64,000 nucleotides of DNA from Tenacibaculum pacificus (GTDB lineage Bacteria > Bacteroidota > Bacteroidia > Flavobacteriales > Flavobacteriaceae). Shown here one piece after another: positions 16,316 through 24,338 of the stretch (within the stretch, counting starts at the first letter, position 1; every line of letters begins with the position of its first letter). Under the pieces are notes generated by a model. The model had not been told where the DNA came from and searched no databases. It saw only the letters and a list, made by a program, of their open reading frames with translations. Where the stretch lies: contig NZ_CP115917.1 of NCBI RefSeq assembly GCF_027941775.1, positions 602,001 through 666,000 of the forward strand. The letters run 5' to 3'. The translations under genes and the position numbers were made by a program.

Positions 16316-16327
16316 TATTTACGTTTA

Positions 16328-16358
16328 CAAATTTATACCATAAAGATAGGGTGTACAA
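16328..16358 (-). promoter_or_regulatory. Bacteroidota-type promoter of the response regulator gene
   Basis: On the minus strand TTG (16358-16356), 20 bases, then TAAATTTG (16335-16328), about a dozen bases before the start codon. A degenerate dyad GGGT...ACCC (16349-16363) overlaps the -33 element. Confidence 0.65.
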
Positions 16359-16381
16359 TACCCAATACCCCTAATTATGCA

Positions 16382-16417
16382 ATAGGGTTAACCCTATCAA
16401 AATAGGGTTAACCCTAT
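16382..16417. promoter_or_regulatory. Twin 16-bp palindromes upstream of the response regulator
   Basis: ATAGGGTTAACCCTAT occurs at 16382-16397 and again at 16402-16417, each a perfect dyad, with centres exactly 20 bp (two helical turns) apart. They lie just upstream of the -33 region of the regulator promoter, a typical activator position. A related weak dyad (GGGT, 7 bases, ACCC) is at 16349-16363. Confidence 0.7.
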
Positions 16418-16476
16418 TTTATTTAAGATTTATTTAACATTTCTTACGTGTGTTAAAACCGATGTGTACCAAAAAT

Positions 16477-16507
16477 AAAAAACCGAGATCAAAGATCTCG
16501 GTTTTTT
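16477..16507 (-). terminator. Terminator after DUF4293 gene
   Basis: Inverted repeat AAAAAACCGAGATC / GATCTCGGTTTTTT with a 3-base loop, 29 bases past the DUF4293 stop. Confidence 0.85.
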
Positions 16508-16535
16508 TCGCACTAAATATACTAATATGTTAGGT

Positions 16536-16970
16536 TTATCGTAATCTGTCTACAGATTTTACAAGATCTTCATCCTTCTTGATGGCTTTATTTGCTAAAA
16601 CTAACAGCAAAATAACAATAACAGGAAAAAACATCCCAATACCTTTCTCAGAAACTAGCGCTTCTCCAGATAATGTTTGTGACAAATATATTAATATCCC
16701 TAATAAAAAAAGATTAATCAATATGTTTAAACGCCCTAAAACAAACTGTAACTGACGGTTTTTAAATAAAAACAATGTTACTATTGATAGTAAAGCGGAA
16801 ATAAAAAATAATACTGGAGTTATTTTTTCTAAAATAGAAACTCCTGAAAATAAGTCTATAATATAAATAGGTGTATTAGTTTTCGAAGTCCAAAGACTAC
16901 AAATAACAGTTAAGCCTGCAGAAATAATTGCTGCAATTAATATATATATAGATTGTTTTCTTTGTATCAT
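16536..16970 (-). CDS. DUF4293 family membrane protein
   Basis: 144 residues with four predicted membrane helices (about 8-28, 48-67, 75-95, 110-130) and the typical start MIQRKQSIYILIAAI. This matches DUF4293, a Bacteroidota-specific family nearly always divergent from rho, as here. Function unknown. A TACATTTG box at 16987-16994 (minus) is the likely -7 element and an efficient terminator follows the gene. Confidence 0.88.
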   Translation of the reverse strand: MIQRKQSIYILIAAIISAGLTVICSLWTSKTNTPIYIIDLFSGVSILEKITPVLFFISALLSIVTLFLFKNRQLQFVLGRLNILINLFLLGILIYLSQTLSGEALVSEKGIGMFFPVIVILLLVLANKAIKKDEDLVKSVDRLR

Positions 16971-16986
16971 GTTTATTATTAGATAG

Positions 16987-16994
16987 CAAATGTA
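16987..16994 (-). promoter_or_regulatory. Candidate -7 element for DUF4293 gene
   Basis: TACATTTG on the minus strand, 17 bases before the start codon. It fits TAnnTTTG; there is no good -33 TTTG. Confidence 0.45.
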
Positions 16995-17040
16995 ATATTT
17001 ATTTTTTTAAAAAGAAATATTACAAGTTAAATTATTTGTA

Positions 17041-17048
17041 TATATTTG
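17041..17048 (+). promoter_or_regulatory. Candidate -7 element for rho
   Basis: TATATTTG fits TAnnTTTG. It would give rho a leader of about 120 bases, in keeping with the known autoregulation of rho in other bacteria; no clear attenuator structure was seen. Confidence 0.45.
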
Positions 17049-17175
17049 TCAAACAAGTATAAATACCTGCACAAAAAAATTATATAGTCCCTATATAATT
17101 GAAATCATATAAAAACTTAAATACAATTCAATCCTTTTATTTAAAGAAGGGTTACATAACTTAATTATTTTACGA

Positions 17176-18933
17176 ATGCTCGAGATTTCAGAATTAAAAA
17201 CTAAAAAATTAATAGACTTACAAGTAATTGCAAAAACTATAGGTTTAACTAAAGTAAGTCAATTAAAAAAATTAGATTTGGTTTATAAAATTTTAGATGC
17301 ACAAGCGGAAGCTAGCGCTAATCAACCTAAGCCTATTACTGAAAAACCAAAGAGAAGAAGAATAGAAAAACCAGAAGAAGTAACTAAAGAAACTGTTGTA
17401 GAAAAAGTAGCAGCTGTTGAGGTTAAGGTTAAAGAGGAAAAAAAACCTATCGTTAAAACAACATCAGTTGTTTCTAATAAAGAAGTAGAGAAAACAGAAA
17501 TAGTTACAGAAGCAGTTGAAACTATTGAAAAAAAGATTCAAGTAGTTGGTAAAGATGTGGTTGTTAAAGAACCTAATGTTGCTAAAAACCCAAAATTAGT
17601 TGTTAAAAAACCTGCTCCAAGACCAAGACCAAGAGCAGAAGTAGAAGCAGCTAAAAAGACAGTTCCAAGACCAAGAGCAGCAGTTGAAGCAGCTAAAAAG
17701 ACAGTTCCAAGACCAAGAGCAGCGGTTGAGGCAGCTAAAAAACCACAACATAAAAATCAGAATCAAAATAAACCACAACATAAAAGTGGTAATAAATATA
17801 GAGATCCTGATTTTGAATTTGATGGTATTATAGAAAGTGAAGGAGTATTAGAAATGATGCCAGACGGTTATGGTTTCTTACGCTCATCAGATTATAGTTA
17901 TTTATCATCACCAGATGATATTTATGTTTCTCAATCTCAAATTAAATTATTTGGATTAAAAACTGGAGATACCGTACTAGGTAATGTACGTCCGCCGAAA
18001 GAAGGTGAAAAATACTTTCCTTTAATTAGAGTGTCAAAAATTAACGGTTTAAATCCTAATATTGTTCGTGATAGAGTTTCTTTTGAACATTTAACACCGT
18101 TGTTTTCAGATGAAAAATTTAACCTTGCTGAAAGAGGAAGTTCTTTATCAACAAGAATAATTGATTTATTTTCTCCGATAGGAAAAGGGCAACGTGGTAT
18201 GATTGTATCACAACCAAAAACAGGTAAAACAATGTTATTAAAGGATGTGGCAAATGCAATTGCTGCAAATCATCCTGAAGTATACCAAATTGTTTTATTA
18301 ATTGATGAAAGACCTGAAGAAGTTACTGATATGAAGCGTAATGTTCGTGGAGAAGTAGTTGCTTCTACTTTTGATGAACCTGCCGATAAACACGTTCGTG
18401 TTGCGAATATCGTTTTAGAAAAAGCAAAACGTTTAGTAGAATGTGGGCACGATGTCGTTATTTTATTAGATTCAATTACACGTTTGGCAAGAGCTTACAA
18501 TACAGTTGCACCGGCTTCAGGTAAAATTTTATCAGGAGGTATTGACGCTAATGCTTTGCATAAACCAAAACGTTTCTTTGGGGCGGCTCGTAATATTGAA
18601 AATGGTGGTTCGTTAACAATTATAGCAACGGCACTTACTGAAACTGGTTCTAAAATGGATGAAGTTATCTTTGAAGAATTTAAAGGAACTGGTAATATGG
18701 AATTACAATTAGATCGTAATATTTCTAATCGTAGAATTTATCCAGCTATTGATTTAATTAAATCTAGTACTCGTAGAGATGATTTATTATTAGATCCGAA
18801 AACAGTAAAACGTATGTGGGTGTTGCGTAAATATTTAGCAGATATGAATCCTGTGGAAGCAATGACGTTTATTAATGACAGAATTAGACTTTCTAAAAAT
18901 AACGATGAATTTTTAATTTCGATGAACGGATAG
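17176..18933 (+). CDS. rho: Transcription termination factor Rho with long basic linker
   Basis: 585 residues, clearly longer than the ~420 of E. coli Rho. Order: Rho_N helical domain (about 1-45), a disordered Lys/Glu/Pro/Arg-rich insertion (about 46-210), the RNA-binding cold-shock domain (about 217-290, [15 protein letters not shown]...DDIYVS), and the hexameric ATPase/translocase core. Walker A SQPKTGKT is at 345-352, Walker [14 protein letters not shown] at 427-439, and the secondary RNA site includes [11 protein letters not shown]. The insertion contains 2.8 copies of a 14-residue [14 protein letters not shown] repeat. Such insertions occur in Bacteroidota Rho and may add RNA binding. 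The gene is divergent from DUF4293 and ends at a strong terminator. Confidence 0.97.
   Translation: MLEISELKTKKLIDLQVIAKTIGLTKVSQLKKLDLVYKILDAQAEASANQPKPITEKPKRRRIEKPEEVTKETVVEKVAAVEVKVKEEKKPIVKTTSVVSNKEVEKTEIVTEAVETIEKKIQVVGKDVVVKEPNVAKNPKLVVKKPAPRPRPRAEVEAAKKTVPRPRAAVEAAKKTVPRPRAAVEAAKKPQHKNQNQNKPQHKSGNKYRDPDFEFDGIIESEGVLEMMPDGYGFLRSSDYSYLSSPDDIYVSQSQIKLFGLKTGDTVLGNVRPPKEGEKYFPLIRVSKINGLNPNIVRDRVSFEHLTPLFSDEKFNLAERGSSLSTRIIDLFSPIGKGQRGMIVSQPKTGKTMLLKDVANAIAANHPEVYQIVLLIDERPEEVTDMKRNVRGEVVASTFDEPADKHVRVANIVLEKAKRLVECGHDVVILLDSITRLARAYNTVAPASGKILSGGIDANALHKPKRFFGAARNIENGGSLTIIATALTETGSKMDEVIFEEFKGTGNMELQLDRNISNRRIYPAIDLIKSSTRRDDLLLDPKTVKRMWVLRKYLADMNPVEAMTFINDRIRLSKNNDEFLISMNG
17623..17740 (+). 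repeat. 42-bp tandem repeat in rho linker (2.8 copies)
   Basis: Units at 17623-17664, 17665-17706 and 17707-17740 (partial), beginning CCAAGACCAAGAGC. They encode PRPRA(A/E)VEAAKKTV in frame, so unit gain or loss would only change linker length. Confidence 0.85.
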
Positions 18934-18957
18934 TTTATTGAAATCAGTTATAAAATT

Positions 18958-18986
18958 AAAAATCCCGCATAATTGCGGGGTTTTTT
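18958..18986. terminator. Terminator between convergent rho and folate cyclo-ligase genes
   Basis: CCCGC / GCGGG stem extended by A-T pairs (AATCCCGC ... GCGGGGTT), 6-base loop, then a T run on the plus strand. It slightly overlaps the stop of the minus-strand gene. Confidence 0.75.
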
Positions 18987-19533
18987 ATATAGGAAATATA
19001 ATATTATTAAGTGGAATATCATAATTATTAGAATCTGTAATTTCAGTAATAGGTTCAAAAAAATTAAGCCCAATAGTAATTATGTCTTTCTTACAATTTG
19101 ATAAAAAACGATCGTAAAATCCTTTTCCATAGCCGACACGATAATTTTGTTTATCAGAAATTAAAAGCGGAACAAAAACTAAATCAATATTTTTAACCTC
19201 AAATTTTTTGGCGTTTATAGGTTCAGGAATTCCGTATTTACTAATTTCTAAAGTAGTGTTTTTATCAAAAATAGAATGCTCTAAAGTGTTATCAGAAAAA
19301 TTACTTTTACTAATAATTATTGTTTTATTTAAGCTTCTCAAATAATCAATAATAGGGTAGGTGTCAATTTCTTTTTGATTTTTAATCGATAAAAAAACAT
19401 GTATATTCTGAATATTTGAAAAATCGATATCAAAAATTTGCTTATAAATATTTTTTTCAAAAGTATGAATTTCTTTTTCTGATAAACTTTTTCTTTTCTC
19501 TTTATAGATGTTACGAAGTGCTGTTTTATTCAT
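18985..19533 (-). CDS. 5-formyltetrahydrofolate cyclo-ligase
   Basis: 182 residues, normal length. The enzyme (5,10-methenyl-THF synthetase) uses ATP to return 5-formyl-THF to the one-carbon pool. Motifs: RKSLSEKEI near the N-terminus, the folate-site loop around SIKNQKEIDTYPII, and the ATP-binding RVGYGKGFYDRFLSNCKK near residue 128. The start is 2 bases after the restored stop of the MmcQ/YjbR gene, so it is the third member of a DUF4230-MmcQ-cycloligase operon. Confidence 0.93.
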   Translation of the reverse strand: MNKTALRNIYKEKRKSLSEKEIHTFEKNIYKQIFDIDFSNIQNIHVFLSIKNQKEIDTYPIIDYLRSLNKTIIISKSNFSDNTLEHSIFDKNTTLEISKYGIPEPINAKKFEVKNIDLVFVPLLISDKQNYRVGYGKGFYDRFLSNCKKDIITIGLNFFEPITEITDSNNYDIPLNNIIFPI

Positions 19534-19535
19534 AA

Positions 19536-19902
19536 TTATAATAGATGAAGTTCTTTTTGTGCTTTTTTTGTCAAACCTTTAATTACTAAATTATAAGAAT
19601 GATTTATTAATTCAACGATAAATGCATCAGAAATAGTCGTATTTATTAAAACTGTATTCCAATGTTTTTTATTCATATGCCAACCAGGAAGTATGTTTTC
19701 AATGTTCAGCGCGAAGTTCTAAAGACCATTTAGGGTTGCATTTTAAATTTATTTTAGCTTCGCCTTGTTCCCAATGATTTAGGTTTGTTAAAACAAACAT
19801 TTTATCCATCACTTTAAAAACAAGTGTTACATCATCAAAAGGAAAATGTTCGGTAACTCCTTTTTTAGCAATACAATAATTACGAAGCTGTTCTATATTC
19901 AT
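19536..19902 (-). pseudogene. MmcQ/YjbR family protein, frameshifted
   Basis: The N-terminal 67 residues (MNIEQLRNYCIAKKGVTEHF..., CNPKWSLELRAEH) are the first half of an MmcQ/YjbR (CyaY-like fold) DNA-binding protein and stop at a TGA at 19699-19701. In the next frame the family's second half follows at once: ENILPGWHMNKKHWNTVLIN...IVELINHSYNLVIKGL, ending at 19538-19536. Deleting one T in the minus-strand CATTG (plus CAATG near 19702) joins the halves as RAEHENILPGWHM, and the span is 3n+1 bases. Both halves are otherwise well preserved, so the break is very recent or a sequencing error. The start overlaps the DUF4230 stop (ATGA). Confidence 0.85.
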
Positions 19903-20515
19903 TCGTTTAATAATTTTTTATCTGGCTCAGGTAATTTTAAAGATGAATAATCTAATTCCCATCCAATAGTTTCTACTAGGTTTTCCATTAAATTAATCGC
20001 TTCTAAAGCTTCTTTATTGGCAGTTTGCATTAAGTTACTTTCGGGTATTTTTTGAAGAATATGTTCTTTCGCTTCTTTATTTACCTTTGTTAAATCTTCT
20101 GAGCTAAATTTATTTAATAACCCATTTTGAATATCGTAAAAGCGTAAGTTTGGTTCTACGGATAAAACTTCTGGTTGTGGAAATTCAGATATAATTAATG
20201 CTTTGTTTTTTGTATCGGTATACATTTTAATTTTCTTGAAATCAAAACCAATATGAACTTTGGCATTAATTAAAATAATAGCCTTCTTTTTACTTGTAAA
20301 TAAACCTAAAAATTTTTCTTTAGAATTTTCAACTGATGATAAATTTCAGCAAATTCTCCTTCTACAGTAATAAGTTTTGAAACTTTTTTGATTTTATCTA
20401 ACAATACTACAGATTGTTTTTCAGTGATATGTTTTCTATTTACTGAAGAAAATTTTTGTAAAATAAAATAAGAAATAATTGTACCAGCTATTAAACCTAA
20501 AAAAAGTAATTCCAT
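19899..20515 (-). pseudogene. DUF4230 family protein, frameshifted
   Basis: Two adjacent frames together make a complete DUF4230 protein. The first (20515-20306) has a membrane anchor (LFLGLIAGTIISYFIL) and VSKLITVEGEFAEIYH, then drifts into LKILKKNF and a stop. Shifting frame near 20334 gives VENSKEKFLGLFTSKKKAIILINAKVHIGFDFKKIKM, which runs straight into the second frame (FPQPEVLSVEPNLRFYDIQNGLLNKFSSEDL...). The whole span is 3n+2 bases, consistent with loss of one base. DUF4230 proteins are anchored, SPFH-like or band-like proteins of unknown function. The two halves show no other decay, so error or very recent mutation is likely. Confidence 0.82.
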
Positions 20516-20638
20516 AACTACAAAATTACGTAAAACAAAACAAATTAGTAATTAGTTGTATAATTTATAATGAAGATTATTTTTATTAAAACAATAAAAA
20601 AGTGGTACATTTATTTTTCAATTTTTAACTTTATTATA

Positions 20639-22888
20639 ATGAAAAAGCTTCTTTTTTATAGTAAAATACTTCTTTTTTTAACTGTATTTTCTTTAAAAAC
20701 AATCACTGCACAAAGGTTATCAGGATTTAAATTTCCTGAAAAATCTAAGAATTTAACATTAGAAGATAATAAAAAAGAAGATCACTCAATAGCTAGACTT
20801 TGGAATGAAGAGTTGTTAAAAGCTATTAGAAGTGATTATGCACGTCCAACAGTTCATGCACGAAATTTATTTCACGTAAGTGTAGCTATGTATGATGCTT
20901 GGTCAGTTTATAATGATGTTGCTAAACCTTATTTAGTAGGGAATTCTGTAGAAGGATTTAAAGTTGAGTTAAAAGATTTTATTTCGAATGAAGAAACTGA
21001 TATCAGTATAAAAAAAACCATCAGTTATGCTGCTTATAGATTATTAAAGCATCGTTTTAAAAACTCTCCAAATTCAGAAGTTACTTTATTATCTATAAAT
21101 AAATTAATGGAATCCTTAGGTTATGATATTAGTATTATTTCTACTGATTATTCAAAAGGAAATCCGGCTTTTTTGGGTAATTATATTGCTGATAATATTA
21201 TAAAATTCGGATTGCAAGATGGTTCAAATGAACAAAATCAATATGAAAACTTGCATTATAATCCAGCTAATAATCCATTAGTACCAAATTCACCAGGAAA
21301 TCCATTGATAAGTAATCCTAATAGATGGCAGCCATTATCATTAGAAATTAATATTGATCAAAGCGGTAATGTAACAGGAGAAGGTACTACTGATTTTTTA
21401 AGTCCAGAATGGGGAAATGTAGTTTCTTTTGCTTTATCTGATAAAAATTTAACAAGTTATAGTCGAAATTCAAATACTTATAATGTTTATCACGATCCAG
21501 GTCGTCCACCATATATAGGAAATGATAAAAATGAATCGGACATTTATAAATGGGGATTTTCATTAGTATCTGTTTGGCAGTCGCATTTAAATTCTGATGA
21601 TAATGTTTTATGGGATATTTCGCCAAAATCATTAGGGAATGTTTCTTTAGATGATTATCCTCAAAATTTTGAAGATTATAATAAATTTTATAATCTTTTA
21701 GAAGGTGGAGATATAAGTAAAGGCTATGATAATAACCCTATAACAGGAGAGATTTATGAGGAACAATATGTGTCAAGAGGTGATTATGCTAGAGTATTAG
21801 CCGAGTTTTGGGCAGATGGTCCAGATTCTGAAACACCACCAGGTCATTGGTTTACAATACTTAATTATGTAAGTGATAATCCATTATTAGAAAAAAAGTT
21901 TGAAGGAAAAGGAGAAATAGTAAGTGACTTAGAATGGGATTTAAAAACCTATTTTACTTTAGGTGCTGCAATGCACGATTCAGCTATTTCTGCATGGAGT
22001 GTTAAAGGTTGGTATGATTATATAAGACCTATATCTGCAATTCGTTATATGGCAAATCAAGGGCAAAGTACTGATGTAGATTTGCCAAATTATAATAAAA
22101 ATGGTATAAATTTAATACCTAATTATATTGAAGTTGTTACAAACTCAGACCCTTTATATTTAGAAAACTTAAGTAATTTAGGTAAAATAAAATTATATAC
22201 TTGGAAAGGTCATAATTTTATTGATAATCCTGATACTGATGTTGCGGGTGTAGGTTGGATTTTGGCAGAAAACTGGATGCCTTATCAACGACCTTCTTTT
22301 GTTACTCCACCTTTTGCAGGTTATGTTTCTGGGCATTCTACATATTCAAGAGCTGCGGCAGAAATAATAACATTATTAACAGGATCTGAATTTTTTCCTG
22401 GAGGATTAGGGGAATTTGTTGCTAAGAAGAATGAGTTTTTAGTTTTTGAAGAAGGACCAAGTAAAGATATTGTATTGCAGTGGGCAACTTATAAAGATGC
22501 TTCTGATCAATGTAGTTTATCAAGGATTTGGGGAGGAATTCATCCGCCAATGGATGATATTCCTGGTAGAATTATTGGTAAAAAAGTAGGTGTTGATGTT
22601 TTTAATAAAGCCATAACTTATTTTCAAGGAAATAATAATGAAAATACTTTAGAAGAAAGTAAAACGATAGTGTATCCAAACCCAATAATAAGTAATCAAG
22701 AAATTAAGATAACGAATATGAATGTACATTCAAGTATTCAATTACTTGATTTAAATGGTAAAGAAATTAAAGTAGTAACTTATTTTAATAGTATTTCAAA
22801 CACACTTTTTGTAAGTACAGATAATTTATCTAGTGGATTTTATTTTTTAAAAGAAGGAAGCAGTGTTTGGAAGGTTGTTATAAAATAA
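20639..22888 (+). CDS. Vanadium-dependent haloperoxidase/PAP2-like enzyme with T9SS sorting tail
   Basis: 749 residues from the ATG at 20639, chosen because it begins a proper signal peptide (MKKLLFYSKILLFLTVF...ITAQ); an ATG 69 bases upstream would bury it. The core belongs to the vanadium haloperoxidase/PAP2 superfamily: RPISAIRYM near residue 461, the GYVSGHSTYSRAA active-site block near 560, and RIWGGIHPPMDD near 631, supplying the Arg, His and anion-binding residues. The last ~75 residues (from VYPNPI, near 677; ending FYFLKEGSSVWKVVIK) are a type A T9SS C-terminal sorting domain, so it is exported to the surface or medium. Halide oxidation versus phosphatase activity cannot be decided from sequence. 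It is monocistronic with a strong terminator. Confidence 0.9.
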   Translation: MKKLLFYSKILLFLTVFSLKTITAQRLSGFKFPEKSKNLTLEDNKKEDHSIARLWNEELLKAIRSDYARPTVHARNLFHVSVAMYDAWSVYNDVAKPYLVGNSVEGFKVELKDFISNEETDISIKKTISYAAYRLLKHRFKNSPNSEVTLLSINKLMESLGYDISIISTDYSKGNPAFLGNYIADNIIKFGLQDGSNEQNQYENLHYNPANNPLVPNSPGNPLISNPNRWQPLSLEINIDQSGNVTGEGTTDFLSPEWGNVVSFALSDKNLTSYSRNSNTYNVYHDPGRPPYIGNDKNESDIYKWGFSLVSVWQSHLNSDDNVLWDISPKSLGNVSLDDYPQNFEDYNKFYNLLEGGDISKGYDNNPITGEIYEEQYVSRGDYARVLAEFWADGPDSETPPGHWFTILNYVSDNPLLEKKFEGKGEIVSDLEWDLKTYFTLGAAMHDSAISAWSVKGWYDYIRPISAIRYMANQGQSTDVDLPNYNKNGINLIPNYIEVVTNSDPLYLENLSNLGKIKLYTWKGHNFIDNPDTDVAGVGWILAENWMPYQRPSFVTPPFAGYVSGHSTYSRAAAEIITLLTGSEFFPGGLGEFVAKKNEFLVFEEGPSKDIVLQWATYKDASDQCSLSRIWGGIHPPMDDIPGRIIGKKVGVDVFNKAITYFQGNNNENTLEESKTIVYPNPIISNQEIKITNMNVHSSIQLLDLNGKEIKVVTYFNSISNTLFVSTDNLSSGFYFLKEGSSVWKVVIK

Positions 22889-22920
22889 AAAAAGTTCAGA
22901 TTTAAAATCTGAACTTTTTT
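22888..22920. terminator. Terminator after the haloperoxidase-like gene and tRNA-Pro
   Basis: Stem AAAAAAGTTCAGATT / AATCTGAACTTTTTT with a 3-base loop and T runs both ways, between two convergent genes. Confidence 0.85.
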
Positions 22921-22922
22921 AG

Positions 22923-22997
22923 TCGGGGTGGCAGGATTCGAACCTGCGACCTCCTCGTCCCAAACGAGGCGCGATGACCGGGCTACGCTACACCCCG
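22923..22997 (-). tRNA. tRNA-Pro (anticodon TGG)
   Basis: 75-base cloverleaf on the minus strand with acceptor CGGGGTG / CACCCCG, discriminator A, anticodon loop TTTGGGA (TGG), D-arm GTAGCCCGGTCATCGCGC and T-arm with AGGTTCGAATCCT. The 3' CCA is not encoded. Confidence 0.97.
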
Positions 22998-23013
22998 TAC
23001 GGTTATCAGTTTG

Positions 23014-23043
23014 CAAATCTACAACAAATAAATAGATCTGCAA
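23014..23043 (-). promoter_or_regulatory. Bacteroidota-type promoter of tRNA-Pro
   Basis: Minus strand TTG (23043-23041), 19 bases, then TAGATTTG (23021-23014), 16 bases before the tRNA 5' end. It mirrors the tRNA-Thr promoter. Confidence 0.78.
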
Positions 23044-23153
23044 CAAAAAAATAAAAAAAATATTATTTTTTTTTCAACACTAAAAATAACTTTCATTTAT
23101 TGTGTAATAATTAAAATATATATTAAAAGAAGATATTAGATGTCAAAAAAAAT

Positions 23154-23161
23154 TACATTTG
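23154..23161 (+). promoter_or_regulatory. Candidate -7 element for trxB
   Basis: TACATTTG fits TAnnTTTG and ends 19 bases before the trxB start codon. No good -33 element. Confidence 0.45.
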
Positions 23162-23180
23162 TAGTACCAAAAAATTTTAG

Positions 23181-24122
23181 ATGATGGCAGAAAAAATTAA
23201 ATGTTTAATTATTGGTTCAGGACCAGCAGGATATACAGCTGCAATATACGCTGCAAGAGCAGATATGAAACCTGTTATGTATACAGGTATGCAAATGGGA
23301 GGGCAGTTAACAACAACAACTGAAGTTGATAACTTTCCTGGTTATGCAAATGGAACAGATGGAACTGCAATGATGAACGATTTACAAAAACAAGCAGAGC
23401 GTTTTGGCACTGAAGTTCGTTTTGGAATGGTTACAAAAGTTGATTTAAGTACCGAAGTAGGAGGTATTCATAAAGTAATTGTTGATGAATCTATTGAAAT
23501 AGAAGCAGAAACAGTTATTATATCAACAGGAGCAACTGCTAAATATTTAGGCTTAGAAAGTGAACAACGTTTAATTGGTGGTGGAGTTTCGGCTTGTGCT
23601 ACTTGTGATGGTTTTTTCTATAAAGGGCAAGATGTAGTAGTAGTAGGTGCTGGTGATACAGCTGCCGAAGAAGCAACTTATTTAGCTAATATTTGTAATA
23701 AAGTTACTTTATTAGTTAGAAAAGATTATATGAGAGCTTCTAAAGCAATGCAACATAGAGTTGAAAAAACTCAAAATATTGAGGTATTATATAATACTGA
23801 AATAGATGAGGTTTTAGGTGATAAAGTAGTTGAGGGTGTTCGTGCGATTAATAATCAAACAAAAGATACAACAGAAATTCCTGTAACAGGTGTTTTTATT
23901 GCTATTGGACACAAACCTAATTCTGATTTATTTAAAGGTGTTTTAAATATGGATGAAGTTGGGTATTTAATTACCGAAGGAAAATCGACTAAAACAAATT
24001 TACCAGGTGTTTTTGCCGCTGGTGATATTCAAGATAAAGAATACCGTCAAGCAGTAACAGCAGCAGGTTCAGGTTGTATGGCAGCTTTAGATGCTGAACG
24101 TTATTTAGGTGCTTTAGAATAA
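23181..24122 (+). CDS. trxB: Thioredoxin reductase
   Basis: 313 residues, normal for the low-molecular-weight flavoenzyme that passes electrons from NADPH to thioredoxin. FAD-binding GSGPAGYTAAIYAARA is at the N-terminus, the redox-active ACATCDG (Cys-Ala-Thr-Cys) in the middle, NADPH-binding VVGAGDTAAEEA after it, and GVFAAGDIQDKEYRQAVTAAGSG near the end. ATG-ATG gives two possible starts one codon apart. Likely partners in this window are the thioredoxin at 38785 and the peroxiredoxins at 26484 and 38063. Confidence 0.97.
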   Translation: MMAEKIKCLIIGSGPAGYTAAIYAARADMKPVMYTGMQMGGQLTTTTEVDNFPGYANGTDGTAMMNDLQKQAERFGTEVRFGMVTKVDLSTEVGGIHKVIVDESIEIEAETVIISTGATAKYLGLESEQRLIGGGVSACATCDGFFYKGQDVVVVGAGDTAAEEATYLANICNKVTLLVRKDYMRASKAMQHRVEKTQNIEVLYNTEIDEVLGDKVVEGVRAINNQTKDTTEIPVTGVFIAIGHKPNSDLFKGVLNMDEVGYLITEGKSTKTNLPGVFAAGDIQDKEYRQAVTAAGSGCMAALDAERYLGALE

Positions 24123-24144
24123 ATAGCAATATCTTTTAAAACAT

Positions 24145-24181
24145 AAAAGAGCGTTTACATATTTTGTAAACGCTCTTTTTT
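24145..24181 (+). terminator. Terminator after trxB
   Basis: 15-bp perfect stem AAAAGAGCGTTTACA / TGTAAACGCTCTTTT with a 5-base loop and a T run. Confidence 0.88.
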
Positions 24182-24204
24182 ATTAGATATTTTTATGAGA
24201 AATA

Positions 24205-24311
24205 TTTTGGGCGTTACCCAAGGGTCGCGCTTTCGCTACTCGCTTTTTTTATTTTTTTAGAAGAAAAAAACAAAAAAGAGCTCAAACAAACCGCTCTATC
24301 GCTAACGCAAA
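24205..24311. repeat. REP-like hairpin repeat, copy B
   Basis: About 105 bases with terminal inverted GCGTTA (24211-24216) / TAACGC (24303-24308) and an inner T-run/A-run stem. It shares TTTTGGGC-x-TT-x-CCC ... GGTCGCGCTTT and ATCGCTAA-x-GCA with copy C (62.4 kb), and the ACTCGC-T7 ... AAGAGCTCAAACAA core with copy A. It lies between convergent genes. Confidence 0.78.
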
Positions 24312-24338
24312 TACAATAGTTATTTAAAAATATAGCTA

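Noticed and set aside
17596..17781. Minus-strand frame opposite the rho linker
   Set aside because: The Cys/Trp/Phe-rich product is just the complement of the Lys/Pro/Arg repeat codons in rho.
21387..21632. Minus-strand frame inside the haloperoxidase-like gene
   Set aside because: Lies wholly in a well supported gene, with no start signal and no family features.
22840..23046. Minus-strand frame across tRNA-Pro
   Set aside because: It reads through the tRNA gene and terminator; accidental.
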